DNA from: an uncultured Treponema sp.
Lineage (GTDB): Bacteria; Spirochaetota; Spirochaetia; Treponematales; Treponemataceae
Length of the DNA stretch: 64,000 bases
NCBI GenBank assembly: GCA_910584475.1
Contig: CAJUBD010000014.1
Location: 21,989-85,988 of the forward strand
Direction of reading: 5' to 3'
A model generated the notes under the pieces. That model did no database searches. It saw only the letters and a program-made list of their open reading frames with translations, and had not been told where the DNA came from. The translations under genes were made by a program, and so were the position numbers. Shown here in pieces: positions 53,243 to 61,948 of the stretch. Each line of letters starts with the position of its first letter. Within the stretch, counting starts at the first letter, position 1.

Positions 53243-54028
53243 TCAAAATTCCCCTTTGTAGCCCAGTTTGCGCAACTTTTCTTTCGTCTCGCCGGAAATG
53301 TTCCTTGTTTCTTGAAATGTAAATTCGGCATCTTTAAAATCGATTTTCTTTAAAGCATTTGAAACTTCAATTTTTTTAAGCGAATCGCAATTCCAAAACG
53401 CATACTCGCCGACTTGCTTTAAGGATGCACCGAACGAAACACTTTGCAGCGACCAACATTTAAAAAACGCCGCATCGCCGATTTCTTCCAAAGAATCTGG
53501 AAGATTTGCGTTTTGCAAGGATTTGCAATTATAAAACGCGCCATTTTGTATGACCTTGAGCGACGCGCCAAAAGTCACGGTTTCCAAAGCCTCGCAGTTC
53601 CAAAATGTGAGCTGCCCGATTTCTTCTATGAAATCCGAAAGCGAAACGCTTTTCAAATAATAACAATTATAAAACGCCGAGTCGCCTAGATAGCGCAAAG
53701 ATTTCGGAAGCACGACACTTTCCAATGCAACGCAATCCCTAAACGCAAAACGGTCGATATATGTCACGGACTCTGGAATCACGACGCTTTTTAAAAAATT
53801 GCAATCTCCAAACGCGTGAAGTCCGATTTCCACGACGGGCTTTCCTTTAATCGTCGCTGGAATCACAACATCCGCCGCCCCGCCAATATAACTTTCAATG
53901 ATGACGCCCGTTTCATCGCCAGACGCATTATGGGCGAAAACAACTTGAAAATCATCCGCGCTCGTTTTCGCAAAAAGCGTGGCGGCGAGCAGGACGACGG
54001 CGAAAAATAAAATGCGCTTTTTCATCAA
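53243..54028 (-). CDS. BspA-type leucine-rich repeat protein, secreted
   Basis: 261 aa with a signal peptide (MMKKRILFFAVVLLAATLFA). It has about seven LRR_5 repeats of 23 residues with the pattern VVIPxSVTYIDRFAFRDCxxLESV, each with an aromatic-rich FYNC/FWNC turn. Such proteins are surface-exposed adhesins in oral treponemes (BspA, LrrA). The ATG overlaps the serC stop (ATGA), so the two are co-translated, an odd pairing. Confidence 0.88.
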   Translation of the reverse strand: MMKKRILFFAVVLLAATLFAKTSADDFQVVFAHNASGDETGVIIESYIGGAADVVIPATIKGKPVVEIGLHAFGDCNFLKSVVIPESVTYIDRFAFRDCVALESVVLPKSLRYLGDSAFYNCYYLKSVSLSDFIEEIGQLTFWNCEALETVTFGASLKVIQNGAFYNCKSLQNANLPDSLEEIGDAAFFKCWSLQSVSFGASLKQVGEYAFWNCDSLKKIEVSNALKKIDFKDAEFTFQETRNISGETKEKLRKLGYKGEF

Positions 54029-55143
54029 TTCTCCGCCGCGAATTTTTCCATAAACGCAATCAAAGCCTTCACGCCTTCAATCGGCATCGCGTTGTAAATG
54101 CTCGCGCGCATCCCGCCGACGAGCCTGTGCCCCGCAAGGTTCACAAGGCCGGCCTCCGCCGCCTGCGCCACGAATTTTTTGTTGATTTCGTTTTCCTTTG
54201 CGACGCTCGCATCGTCCTTCGCTCCCGCAGAATATTTCGTGAGAAACGGAACGTTCATAAGCGAACGGCTTCCCACTTCCGCCGTGGCGTGATAAAAATC
54301 ACTCGCGTCCAAATAGTCGTAGAGCAACGCGGCCTTTTCCGCATTGCGCTTTTGCATGCCCGCCGCGCCTCCGTTGCGCTCGATCCAGTCCAGGACTTTT
54401 CCCAAAACATAAATCGTGTAGCAAGGAGGCGTGTTGTACATCGAAGCCGCGTCCGCATGAGTTTTGTAAGAAAGCATCGTCGGCGTGCCAGGAAGAGTTT
54501 TTTCCGAAATCAAATCTTCGCGGATAATGACAAGCGTCACTCCGGCAGGAGCCAAGTTTTTTTGCGCGCCCGCGAACAAAAGTCCGAATTTTGAAACGTC
54601 GAGTTCTTCGCTCAAAACGCAAGATGAAATGTCGGCGACGAGCGGAATGTTGCCGGTTTCGGGAATGTATTCAAAATGCGTTCCCATAATCGTATTGTTG
54701 AAGCAAATGTACGCGTAGTCGTAGTCGCCCGAAATTTTTTCCACGCGCGGAATGTACGAATAATTTCTGTCCTCGCTCGAAGCGATTATGTCCACTTGCA
54801 CGCCAAGCCTTTTCGCCTCCGCCGCGGCCTTTTTCGCCCAAACGCCTGTCTGAATGTAAGCCGCCTTCCCGGAACGAATCGCCAAATTTTGCGCCACCAT
54901 CGCGAATTGAGTCGAGCCGCCGCCCTGCAAAAAAAGCACCTTGTAATTTTCAGGAACTCTCATCAACTTGCGCACTTGAGATTCTGCGTGCTCGATAATC
55001 GGCGTGAAAACTTTTGAACGGTGGCTCATTTCCATCACGCTTTGTCCGCTTCCGCCGAAGTCCAGCATTTCCACGGCACATTCTTTCAGCACTTCTTCAG
55101 GAAGGCAGGAAGGTCCCGCGCTGAAATTAAAAACTCTAGACAT
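54025..55143 (-). CDS. serC: Phosphoserine aminotransferase
   Basis: 372 aa, PLP enzyme, class V aminotransferase. It opens with VFNFSAGPSCLPEEVL, has FLQGGGSTQFAMV, the PLP lysine in LLFAGAQKNLAPAG, and GGMRASIYNAMP at the end. It converts 3-phosphohydroxypyruvate to phosphoserine, the step after SerA. A hairpin element separates it from rex and supplies its ribosome site AGGAGAATTTT. Confidence 0.96.
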   Translation of the reverse strand: MSRVFNFSAGPSCLPEEVLKECAVEMLDFGGSGQSVMEMSHRSKVFTPIIEHAESQVRKLMRVPENYKVLFLQGGGSTQFAMVAQNLAIRSGKAAYIQTGVWAKKAAAEAKRLGVQVDIIASSEDRNYSYIPRVEKISGDYDYAYICFNNTIMGTHFEYIPETGNIPLVADISSCVLSEELDVSKFGLLFAGAQKNLAPAGVTLVIIREDLISEKTLPGTPTMLSYKTHADAASMYNTPPCYTIYVLGKVLDWIERNGGAAGMQKRNAEKAALLYDYLDASDFYHATAEVGSRSLMNVPFLTKYSAGAKDDASVAKENEINKKFVAQAAEAGLVNLAGHRLVGGMRASIYNAMPIEGVKALIAFMEKFAAEN

Positions 55144-55293
55144 AAAATTCTCCTATATAAAACAAAACGCTCTCCCGCAGTCGCGCGAGTTTTTGTGTTT
55201 TTTTTTGCGCTAGCAAAAAAATGCGAGCGCGGCGAGCAAACAAAAACTCGTAAGCAAGGCTTTGCCTTGCTTGGCAACAATGGAAAAACTCAT
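55144..55293 (-). repeat. Hairpin element between rex and serC
   Basis: Flanked by GGAGAAT at both ends (end of rex and the serC ribosome site). Inside are AAGCAAGGC/GCCTTGCTT with a 3-nt loop and CGAGTTTTTGT/ACAAAAACTCG around an A/T-rich core. It is an intra-operon member of the family with fewer stems. Confidence 0.7.
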
Positions 55294-55919
55294 TCTCCCT
55301 GCTCTGCGCTTGATGCAATCCTCGCGCAGATATTGTCCAACGCCAAAATCGGCGAGACATTTTCCACGAAAACATTTTCACTTTCCGCAATAGTCTCGTT
55401 CGTAAAATTGACGATTCCGCGAACGCCGCTTTTTATGAGCCGCTCGGCCATCGCCCGAGCGTATTCATTCTCAATCGCCAAAATCGCGAATTCAATTCCA
55501 AGCTCAGGAACGACGCTTTCCATTTTCGTCGCGGGGAAGAGAGGAAAATCCGCGCTCAAAACTTCGGCGCGGTTTACGCGAAAATCGAAGCCCGCCACAA
55601 TTTTATAACGCGTTCCGTCAAAAATGCCGCACCGCATCATCGCCTCGCCGAGCCTTCCCAAACCCGCAATGCAACAACGCCTTTCCGACCGCGAAAGTCC
55701 GAGCGTATCGCGAATCACGCCGAGCAACTTTTTCGTTTCGTAGCCGTTGGAAAAACCGCCGCCAAATCCCAAGCGCGAAAAATCCTTCCTCACGACATCG
55801 CTTGAAAAGCCCGTCGCTTCCTGAATCTTTTTGGAAGTGATTCGATCGCCTTCAAAGCGCGACAAAAAATTCGCCAAAAAAACCAAACGCCGCTTTGTCG
55901 GACCGGACATATTTTCCAT
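55290..55919 (-). CDS. rex: Redox-sensing transcriptional repressor Rex
   Basis: 209 aa from ATG 55919 (GGGGA upstream; ATG 55910 also possible). The N-terminal winged helix is TKRRLVFLANFLSRFEGDRITSKKIQEATGFSSDVVRKDFSRLG; the Rossmann part has CIAGLGRLGEAMM (GxGxxG) and GIVNFTN. Rex senses the NADH/NAD+ ratio and represses fermentation and respiration genes when NADH is low. Upstream lie at least five Rex-type operators, so autoregulation is near certain. Confidence 0.95.
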   Translation of the reverse strand: MENMSGPTKRRLVFLANFLSRFEGDRITSKKIQEATGFSSDVVRKDFSRLGFGGGFSNGYETKKLLGVIRDTLGLSRSERRCCIAGLGRLGEAMMRCGIFDGTRYKIVAGFDFRVNRAEVLSADFPLFPATKMESVVPELGIEFAILAIENEYARAMAERLIKSGVRGIVNFTNETIAESENVFVENVSPILALDNICARIASSAEQGE

Positions 55920-55941
55920 CAAAATCCCCGAAATTCTCACG

Positions 55942-56252
55942 CTGTGAAAACATTCACAGAAAATGCCACCTTGTTTTGCAAAATACAATTTTTGTGAAAC
56001 AATTCACAAAGGAATGGTTTAATTTTAGCATTTTAATAAAAGAAAGTCAAGGAAATTTGTGAATTTTTAGAAAATTTACTTGAAAAATACGTGAAATTCA
56101 CAGAAAACACAGATTTAATGTGAATAAATTCACATTAAAAGATTTAGAATATCGAAAAAGCGATATTATTTTACCGTGAAAAAATTCACAAGAGGCAAAA
56201 TCAAAAATCACACTCAAAAGATGCGAAGTCCTTCTTGTGAAATACTTCACGA
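55942..56252. promoter_or_regulatory. Array of Rex operators upstream of rex
   Basis: Five 18-bp sites fit TTGTGAA-N4-TTCACAA: 55942-55959, 55992-56009 (perfect), 56118-56135, 56174-56191 and 56235-56252. Half or shortened sites lie near 56056-56063 and 56090-56101. The centres are about 50-60 bp apart with one or two gaps. The 55989-56447 stretch contains no gene and is otherwise AT-rich. Confidence 0.88.
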
Positions 56253-56447
56253 AAACATTTTTTCCCTTAATTTTTAAACATAGCAGGAATCTGCTTCCAC
56301 TACAGATTGTCGGGTTAAACCCGCGATGCTTCGCCTTGCCTAACGATAATTAACAAAGAAAACTCGCTTATTCACTGCCATTTCGCAACGAAGTGAGAAA
56401 TGGCAAAAACGGACGAAATACATTTATATCTGCGTCTAATAAAATTG

Positions 56448-57260
56448 CTAGCGGGCCACCACAGGCACAATTCGCTGGCTGCTTTTTTCGAGCGGCCGCA
56501 AAACTTCTTCTGAAAAAGCGTTTTCCAAATTGGCGCGATAGCTCGCGATGCGACCCACATAGCGCAATGTGGAAGAAGGCGTCTTGTTGTTGCGAACGCG
56601 CGAAAGTCCGGCGTTGTACATGGCAAGCGCAAGCGTCTCGTCGCCCGCCACATTCATGCAAAAACGCAAATGTTGCAAGCCATATTTCGCGCTGGTTTCG
56701 GGCGAGAAAAAATCATCGTCTCCCAAGCGCGGAAAACTGCGGTCGTTCAACTGGAAAAGCCCTCTGTCAATCGAACCGTTCGCGTTGACATTGCGCGCAT
56801 AAGAATTGTAGCGGCTTTCGGTATAGCAAAGCGCGAACGCGAGCGAAATCGGAACGTCCTCGCGGTTGGCAGCCTCCAAAATCGCCATAGTGACATCGCG
56901 CCGTCCTGTAATCCGCAGATAAAACCATTCCACGGCGGCGCGCGTCGAAGGATTCCTGTAAAGTTCCAACCCCTTGTCCACGGTAGAATCTTTCGCGCTC
57001 CAATCCTCGATCCTTATGGTGTCGAACGAGTCCTTTTCTACCCAAGAAACGTTTTCGGCGTACGCCACATCCTCTTCTACAAAAATATTTTCCTCCGCCT
57101 GAGGCTCTTCAATCAGAACCATATCGATCACTTCCGCAACTTCACTGCGAGGAGAAAAAAACATGACAGAAAGCGCCGCCGCTATGAACAGCGCACAAAC
57201 CACAATCGCGACGAAAAAAGTTTTGAAAAAGTCCGAATGTTCTTTTACGTTTGTCATCAT
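56448..57260 (-). CDS. Lytic transglycosylase (SLT family), membrane-anchored
   Basis: 270 aa from ATG 57260. One N-terminal membrane helix (FFVAIVVCALFIAAALSVMFF), an acidic spacer, then an SLT domain: ALCYTESRYNSYARN with the catalytic glutamate in TES, GSIDRGLFQLND, YGLQHLRFCMN and ALAMYNAGLSRV. It cleaves peptidoglycan glycan strands in the periplasm, leaving 1,6-anhydro ends. It stands alone between AT-rich gaps. Confidence 0.9.
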   Translation of the reverse strand: MMTNVKEHSDFFKTFFVAIVVCALFIAAALSVMFFSPRSEVAEVIDMVLIEEPQAEENIFVEEDVAYAENVSWVEKDSFDTIRIEDWSAKDSTVDKGLELYRNPSTRAAVEWFYLRITGRRDVTMAILEAANREDVPISLAFALCYTESRYNSYARNVNANGSIDRGLFQLNDRSFPRLGDDDFFSPETSAKYGLQHLRFCMNVAGDETLALAMYNAGLSRVRNNKTPSSTLRYVGRIASYRANLENAFSEEVLRPLEKSSQRIVPVVAR

Positions 57261-57486
57261 ACTTAAAATGATGACGAATTTTTCAAAAAAAGGCAAGCAC
57301 TTTTTTGAAAAATTTGCAAAAAATCAGCGTTTTTTTAAAGTTTTTTGCAAATATCAGCCATTTTTCGCAGATGTCGCAAATATTGCCTTGGTTCAAAAAT
57401 AATGCGGTTTTCTAGCATATCATTCGTTTTATATGAATATTTCGCAAACAATTACATTTATCGATATTTTTCGCAAGAATTGTTCG

Positions 57487-57924
57487 TCATTTATAAAAAA
57501 CGTAATTCGGATGCTTTTCCGCCAATTCCCTGGCAAAATTTTCTTCCAATTCTGCCGCGCGTTCCAAATCGGAAAATACGCGCGGAATCTCGAATCCCGA
57601 GACATTCGCGCAGTCTTTGATTCGACGCGCGCAATGCTTGAACGCGGCCGTCATTTCCAAAGCGTCGTCTGTCGAAGAAAGCGACTTTTCCGCCGTCGGC
57701 GCAATCACAAAACGCGCGCTGTCCGCCGCCTTTATCTTTTCGCGCAAAGACGCAAGGAAAGCCTCGTTGTATTTTTCCGTGCCGAACGAAATGTCCGAAA
57801 GCGCGACGGAAAGCCGATAATTTTTGCCGCTTTCGATTTCGCCGGAAAATTGCGCGTCTGCGCCGTCCACGCATCTTGCCGCAATTTCGACAAATTTCTC
57901 ATCTCTCAAAGATTTGACTTCCAC
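57487..57924 (-). CDS. Hypothetical protein, cytoplasmic
   Basis: 145 aa from a GTG start with AAGGA about 9-13 nt upstream. Acidic, with an N-terminal beta part (KNYRLSVALSDISFGTEKYN) and a helical C-terminal part (FSDLERAAELEENFARELAEK). No signal peptide, membrane segment or recognised motif. It lies downstream of ptsN on the same strand. Confidence 0.6.
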   Translation of the reverse strand: MEVKSLRDEKFVEIAARCVDGADAQFSGEIESGKNYRLSVALSDISFGTEKYNEAFLASLREKIKAADSARFVIAPTAEKSLSSTDDALEMTAAFKHCARRIKDCANVSGFEIPRVFSDLERAAELEENFARELAEKHPNYVFYK

Positions 57925-58031
57925 AATTCTTTTTCCTTGACAAATTCATTTAAAACACCAATAGCCTTTACCAAACCGTTTTTTCTCAAAAACTTTCGGC
58001 AAAGGCGTTTTTCAGCGGAAAATAATTTCCC

Positions 58032-58478
58032 CTACTCCGTGAGAATCCTTATCACTTCGTCCTTGTCCTGCGTCTCAAGAATTTGCTGGCGTTTGTCCGC
58101 GCTCTTGAACAAAAGGCTCACTTCGGCTAAAAACTGCAAGTGAGGGCCAGTTTTGTTTACAGGAGAAAGCGTCATGATGAAAATGCGGCACGGATCCTGA
58201 TCCAGCGAATCGAAGTCCACAGGATTGTCGGAAATGCCGATGCATGCCACAAGGTCAGAAACAGTGTCTGTCTTGCCATGCGGAATCGCTATGCCGTGTT
58301 TCATGCCGGTTGACATCTTGCGCTCACGTTCAAGCACGCATTCCCGGGCGGCCGCCTTGTCCGTAACTTTTCCGGCGGTTACGAGAATTTCAAGCATCTC
58401 GTCGATAATCTCTTCCTTTGTAGTTCCCTTCAAATGAAGGCTCACCGTATCAGGTGTCAGTACAGTCTTTAAGTCCAT
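58032..58478 (-). CDS. ptsN: PTS EIIA domain protein, PtsN-like
   Basis: 148 aa single EIIA domain of the fructose/nitrogen type. The phosphorylated histidine is in HGIAIPHGKTD (the second H), with EVLERE-like and LQFLAEVSLLF helices. It probably regulates in response to phosphoenolpyruvate and nitrogen state instead of transporting sugar. It is 117 nt downstream of rpoN, the classical partnership, but has its own leaderless promoter. Confidence 0.9.
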   Translation of the reverse strand: MDLKTVLTPDTVSLHLKGTTKEEIIDEMLEILVTAGKVTDKAAARECVLERERKMSTGMKHGIAIPHGKTDTVSDLVACIGISDNPVDFDSLDQDPCRIFIMTLSPVNKTGPHLQFLAEVSLLFKSADKRQQILETQDKDEVIRILTE

Positions 58479-58484
58479 ATCAAT

Positions 58485-58513
58485 AGTGTAATTTCACTTC
58501 GCCGAAAAGTCAA
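58485..58513 (-). promoter_or_regulatory. Promoter of ptsN (leaderless type)
   Basis: TTGACT (58508-58513), 17-nt spacer, TACACT (58485-58490), six bases to ATG 58478. Confidence 0.68.
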
Positions 58514-58594
58514 GTTAAAAATGCGCGTTTTTTGATTTTTTTTTAGCGAGTCTTGAAAAAAATGGCAAATAAAATTTTACGCAAATTTACCCTT

Positions 58595-60094
58595 TCATCT
58601 GTCATACGAAGACTTGATGTCCAATTGCGCGCGGTATTTTGCGACGGTGCGCCGCGCGAGTTTTATGCCGCGCTCCAAAAGAATGTCGGCGATTCTTTGG
58701 TCGCTCAAAGATTTTTCGGAGGCATGTTCTTGAAGTATTTTTTTGATTTCGAATTTTACGCTTTCTTTTGAAATGGATTCAGACGGAGAATTCGCACTTT
58801 GCGAAAGCGGGCTTTCCTGCGATTTCGCGGGAAAGGAAAGCGCGTTCGTAAAAAAATATTTTACAGGAAAGATTCCCCATTCGCACTGAATGAATTTTGA
58901 AAGAGCCATCCGCGAAACAGTGCTTTCGTGAACGCCAATCGCCTGCGCCACATCCTGCTGGCGAAGCGGCAAAAGATGTCCAGGTCCGCGCTTGAAAAAA
59001 TCCAGCTGGCTTTGCACGATTGCCATGGCGGCGTTTGCGAGAGTAGTCGTGCGAAATTCGAGACTCTCCAAAAAAATGTTCGCCGCGTTCACTGCCTCTT
59101 TCGCGAAAACAGAATTTTTTTGCGCTGAAATGAAATCTGGAGAAATTCTCACGCGCGGAATCAATTTTTCTGAAATCTTGATTTTAAAAGAAAAATTTTT
59201 TTCTGCGGGAATTTCATGTTTTTTAAAATCAACTTCTTCAATAAAAGTGGGAATTTTTTCTACGAAGATGTCGGGCGAAATGTAATTCGCATTGTCACAA
59301 GAAAAATTTCTCGCGGGAAAAGGATCGAGCGTTTTTATGAAATCAATCGCATACTGCGCGTCGGACAGCGAAAGATTCTTTGCAAAGGAAAAGTCCTTGC
59401 CTCCTAAAAGCGATTTTTGCGACTTGGCAAAATCCTGAATTTTTTTCAAGACTTTTTGCGCTTGCGGCGGATCTAAAAATTCCAAATGGCCGTCGAGCAA
59501 AAAAAAGGCGGCTTCGTTCGCGCCGCCCTTTTGCCTCGCCTGAAGCAAAAGGCTTTCCCGCGCGTTCGCCACGCAGATTCCGCTCGGCTCGAAATTCCTC
59601 ACGACGGAAAGGCATTTTTCCAAAAGTTCTGAAGTTTCGCCGCGAGATGAGTCTAGCAAAGTTTCCGGCGCGAGAATGAAAAAGCCGCGCCCGTCGAGGT
59701 TGCCGATTATTTTTTTGCAAAGCGCACTTTCCTCGCCCGAAACATCGGCGACAGAAAGCTGCTCCATCAGGTGCTCGTACAAAGTGCGCCGCTCGTCGGG
59801 ACGGCTTTCCAAAACTTCTTGGAAAGCGCGGGACTTTTCTTCGCCCGCCGCGCCCGCGTTTCCAGCGCGCACATAATCGGATGCGAGCGAATTTTTTACG
59901 CGAAAATCTTTCACGCCGCTCTCAAAGTCATCGGCGACAATTTCAAGCGCGGGATTTTTGTCCGCCTGCGCGTAGATTTCCTCGCGCAAATCCCCCGCGC
60001 CCATCGCAAGCAAATTGAGCGACTGAATTTGCCGCTGCCCCATGCGCTGGCTTTGCGTCTGAGAAATACGCTGTCGCTGCGACAAAACTTGCAT
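58595..60094 (-). CDS. rpoN: RNA polymerase sigma-54 factor
   Basis: 499 aa. The glutamine-rich activator-interacting region I opens it (QVLSQRQRISQTQSQRMGQRQIQSL split), followed by the core-binding region (GRGFFILAPETLLDSS, QDVAQAIGVHESTVSRM) and the C-terminal RpoN box ARRTVAKYR, which binds the -24 element. It needs an AAA+ activator; none is encoded in the window. The -10 of its own promoter ends 6 nt before the ATG. Confidence 0.95.
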   Translation of the reverse strand: MQVLSQRQRISQTQSQRMGQRQIQSLNLLAMGAGDLREEIYAQADKNPALEIVADDFESGVKDFRVKNSLASDYVRAGNAGAAGEEKSRAFQEVLESRPDERRTLYEHLMEQLSVADVSGEESALCKKIIGNLDGRGFFILAPETLLDSSRGETSELLEKCLSVVRNFEPSGICVANARESLLLQARQKGGANEAAFFLLDGHLEFLDPPQAQKVLKKIQDFAKSQKSLLGGKDFSFAKNLSLSDAQYAIDFIKTLDPFPARNFSCDNANYISPDIFVEKIPTFIEEVDFKKHEIPAEKNFSFKIKISEKLIPRVRISPDFISAQKNSVFAKEAVNAANIFLESLEFRTTTLANAAMAIVQSQLDFFKRGPGHLLPLRQQDVAQAIGVHESTVSRMALSKFIQCEWGIFPVKYFFTNALSFPAKSQESPLSQSANSPSESISKESVKFEIKKILQEHASEKSLSDQRIADILLERGIKLARRTVAKYRAQLDIKSSYDR

Positions 60095-60100
60095 GACAAT

Positions 60101-60129
60101 ATTATAGCATTGGAAAGCGAAATTTTCAA
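60101..60129 (-). promoter_or_regulatory. Promoter of rpoN (leaderless type)
   Basis: TTGAAA (60124-60129), 17-nt spacer ending in TGC, TATAAT (60101-60106), six bases (GACAAT on the plus strand), ATG at 60094. Confidence 0.72.
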
Positions 60130-60145
60130 GGAAAGAATTTTCGTT

Positions 60146-61306
60146 TTATGTTCTTTGCATCAAAGCCGCATTGATTTTTTTTCTTCCCAAAATCCACGGA
60201 AACCATTTGCTTATGACGAAACTTGGAATCGCGCACAGGAAAAAGCTCGTGGTGGCGAAAAGAATTGCCAAAGGAAAATGGAGGGGATTTTCTTCGGTCG
60301 CTTTCAGGCTGATTCGGAAAACATATTTTACAAGGGCGAACGCCAAAGATGTCGCGACTGAATGGCAGGCAAGAATGGAAAGCGATTCTTTTCCCATGAA
60401 CGAAAAAAATTTGGGAAGCGGCGAAACCAAAACAGAAAACTCATAGATGAAAACGATGCCGCAAAACGCGCCGAGCAGGAAAAGAAAAATGTCGTTTCCA
60501 AAATTCACGCCGTCCATATCAATCCTGCCGTTGAGATACGTGACAACGATGCTTGAAAAGAAACTCAAAAGTACGATGAAAATTCTTTTTGCCTTTTGAC
60601 TTTCGCGCGGCGGATTTACAAAAATTCTTTCTTTCATGCAAACGCCCGCGAAAAAAATCGGATAGCTCAATGTCAACGTCTGCAAGGAAAACGGCACAAA
60701 TTGTATCGCCCGCTTGATTGTGTATTCGCCGAAGACAGTTTCCTCGAAATGCGGGATGCCATGCTTTCTGCCCAAAAACGCGAGCAAAAGCGAAAATGCG
60801 CAAAGCAAAAAATGAGCGATTTTTGTATTTTTTTCCCGCGCGGAATTTTCAACGATTGCGAAAACCGCCTTGCACCAAAAAAGCCCCGCGCAAAACCAAA
60901 GCGGCACATTCGCCATAGATGAAATTTTCGTGTCATAGCCATCAGCAATCAAAAGCCCGAGCAATCCTTTTGAAACCACGCCAAACCGATTCGGATAAAT
61001 TTCAGGATGGCGCAAAACGCTCACCACAAGCCACCACAAAAATGTCAATACATAAAAAAACGCATACGGAAGCAAAAGTTGCCGCGCCGCCTTTTTTATA
61101 GAGCCAGCGAAATTCATTTCCTTGTGCGTCAGCCCGGCAAGGAAAAAGAAAAGCGGCATGTGAAAAGAATAAATCCAATTTTTGACGGAATAGCCAAAAA
61201 CCGTTCCAAATGAAATGTGTCCTAAAATCACAAGAAAAATTCCTATGCAACGAGCCGTGTCCAGCCATCGCACCCGCCCTTTGTTTTCAGCGCAAATTGT
61301 ATTCAT
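60146..61306 (-). CDS. Acyltransferase 3 family membrane protein
   Basis: 386 aa from ATG 61306, chosen for TTGGAG 7 nt upstream. About ten membrane helices. It begins VRWLDTARCIGIFLVILGH and IYSFHMPLFFFLAGLTHKE, the R/H pair and motif of OafA/WecH-type O-acetyltransferases (fucose 4-O-acetylase-like). It probably acetylates a surface sugar. A single gene, not inside the polysaccharide operon. Confidence 0.85.
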   Translation of the reverse strand: MNTICAENKGRVRWLDTARCIGIFLVILGHISFGTVFGYSVKNWIYSFHMPLFFFLAGLTHKEMNFAGSIKKAARQLLLPYAFFYVLTFLWWLVVSVLRHPEIYPNRFGVVSKGLLGLLIADGYDTKISSMANVPLWFCAGLFWCKAVFAIVENSAREKNTKIAHFLLCAFSLLLAFLGRKHGIPHFEETVFGEYTIKRAIQFVPFSLQTLTLSYPIFFAGVCMKERIFVNPPRESQKAKRIFIVLLSFFSSIVVTYLNGRIDMDGVNFGNDIFLFLLGAFCGIVFIYEFSVLVSPLPKFFSFMGKESLSILACHSVATSLAFALVKYVFRISLKATEENPLHFPLAILFATTSFFLCAIPSFVISKWFPWILGRKKINAALMQRT

Positions 61307-61455
61307 CAAATTCTCCAACCTGCCTATAAAAAAGCAATATTAAAAGTTGTATTTTGGACAATTATATGCTTTAAATGCGATAAAAGCAAGAGCATTTCTT
61401 GTATTTTTTATAAAAAGAAATTTTTGACATTGTGTAACTGATTTGACAAGAAATT

Positions 61456-61461
61456 TATAAT
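61456..61461 (+). promoter_or_regulatory. -10 box of the XRE regulator gene (leaderless type)
   Basis: TATAAT ending 7 nt before ATG 61469. The -35 at the expected distance is poor, though TTGACA occurs at 61424 and 61443 at wrong spacing. Confidence 0.5.
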
Positions 61462-61468
61462 TTGAAAG

Positions 61469-61780
61469 ATGAATGTAAAGGAAATCTTCGGGACAAATTT
61501 GCGTCGCTTTCGCAAAAAGCACAGATTCACACAAGAAAAGCTCGCGGAACTTGTCGGAATCACGCCGCAACATTTGGGCGTAATCGAGCGCGGAGACGCT
61601 TTCGTTTCGGCGGAACTTCTCGAAAAATTTTCGCAAACTTTGGACGCTCCGCTTTCGACATTCTTTTATTCGGAAAAAGAAAATTCAGGCGGCGACTCTT
61701 TTTTGCAAAAAGTTGATTTCGTCATAGAAAAGGAACTTTCCGCCCTCGCCGCGCGAATAAAGAGCGAGATACGAAATTAG
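61469..61780 (+). CDS. XRE-family transcriptional regulator
   Basis: 103 aa. A Cro/CI-type helix-turn-helix occupies residues 8-62 (LRRFRKKHRFTQEKLAELVGITPQHLGVIERGD, with the recognition helix at ITPQHLGVIE). A short C-terminal helix (VIEKELSALAARI) may dimerise. The target is unknown. glmS follows 168 nt downstream with its own promoter. Confidence 0.88.
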   Translation: MNVKEIFGTNLRRFRKKHRFTQEKLAELVGITPQHLGVIERGDAFVSAELLEKFSQTLDAPLSTFFYSEKENSGGDSFLQKVDFVIEKELSALAARIKSEIRN

Positions 61781-61807
61781 AAATTAAAAGTCGCGTTTTT
61801 TTTTCTA

Positions 61808-61836
61808 TTGCAATTCGCGCGAGAAAAGATTATAAT
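61808..61836 (+). promoter_or_regulatory. Promoter of glmS
   Basis: TTGCAA (61808-61813), 17-nt spacer, TATAAT (61831-61836), followed by a leader of about 105 nt that holds hairpins. Confidence 0.75.
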
Positions 61837-61839
61837 AGA

Positions 61840-61948
61840 AACAACTTTTGAAAATCGAAGAATGTCAAAAGTTGCGCGAAAATGTTGCGCTGATTTTTGA
61901 CTCGAGTTTTAGAGTTTTATCCAAAACTCATTCATCGCAGGAGAAACT
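61840..61948 (+). repeat. Hairpin-rich leader of glmS (partial element)
   Basis: Stems CAACTTTTG/CAAAAGTTG and GCGC/GCGC, then CGAGTTTTAGAG...CAAAACTC and CATCGCAGGAGAAACTATG. It has the first two stems and the closing ribosome site of the family but lacks the others. No glmS ribozyme core was recognised. Confidence 0.6.

Noticed and set aside
61808..61948. glmS ribozyme in the glmS leader
   Set aside because: The leader has simple stems of the hairpin-element type and I could not recognise the conserved catalytic core; the ribozyme is typical of Firmicutes.
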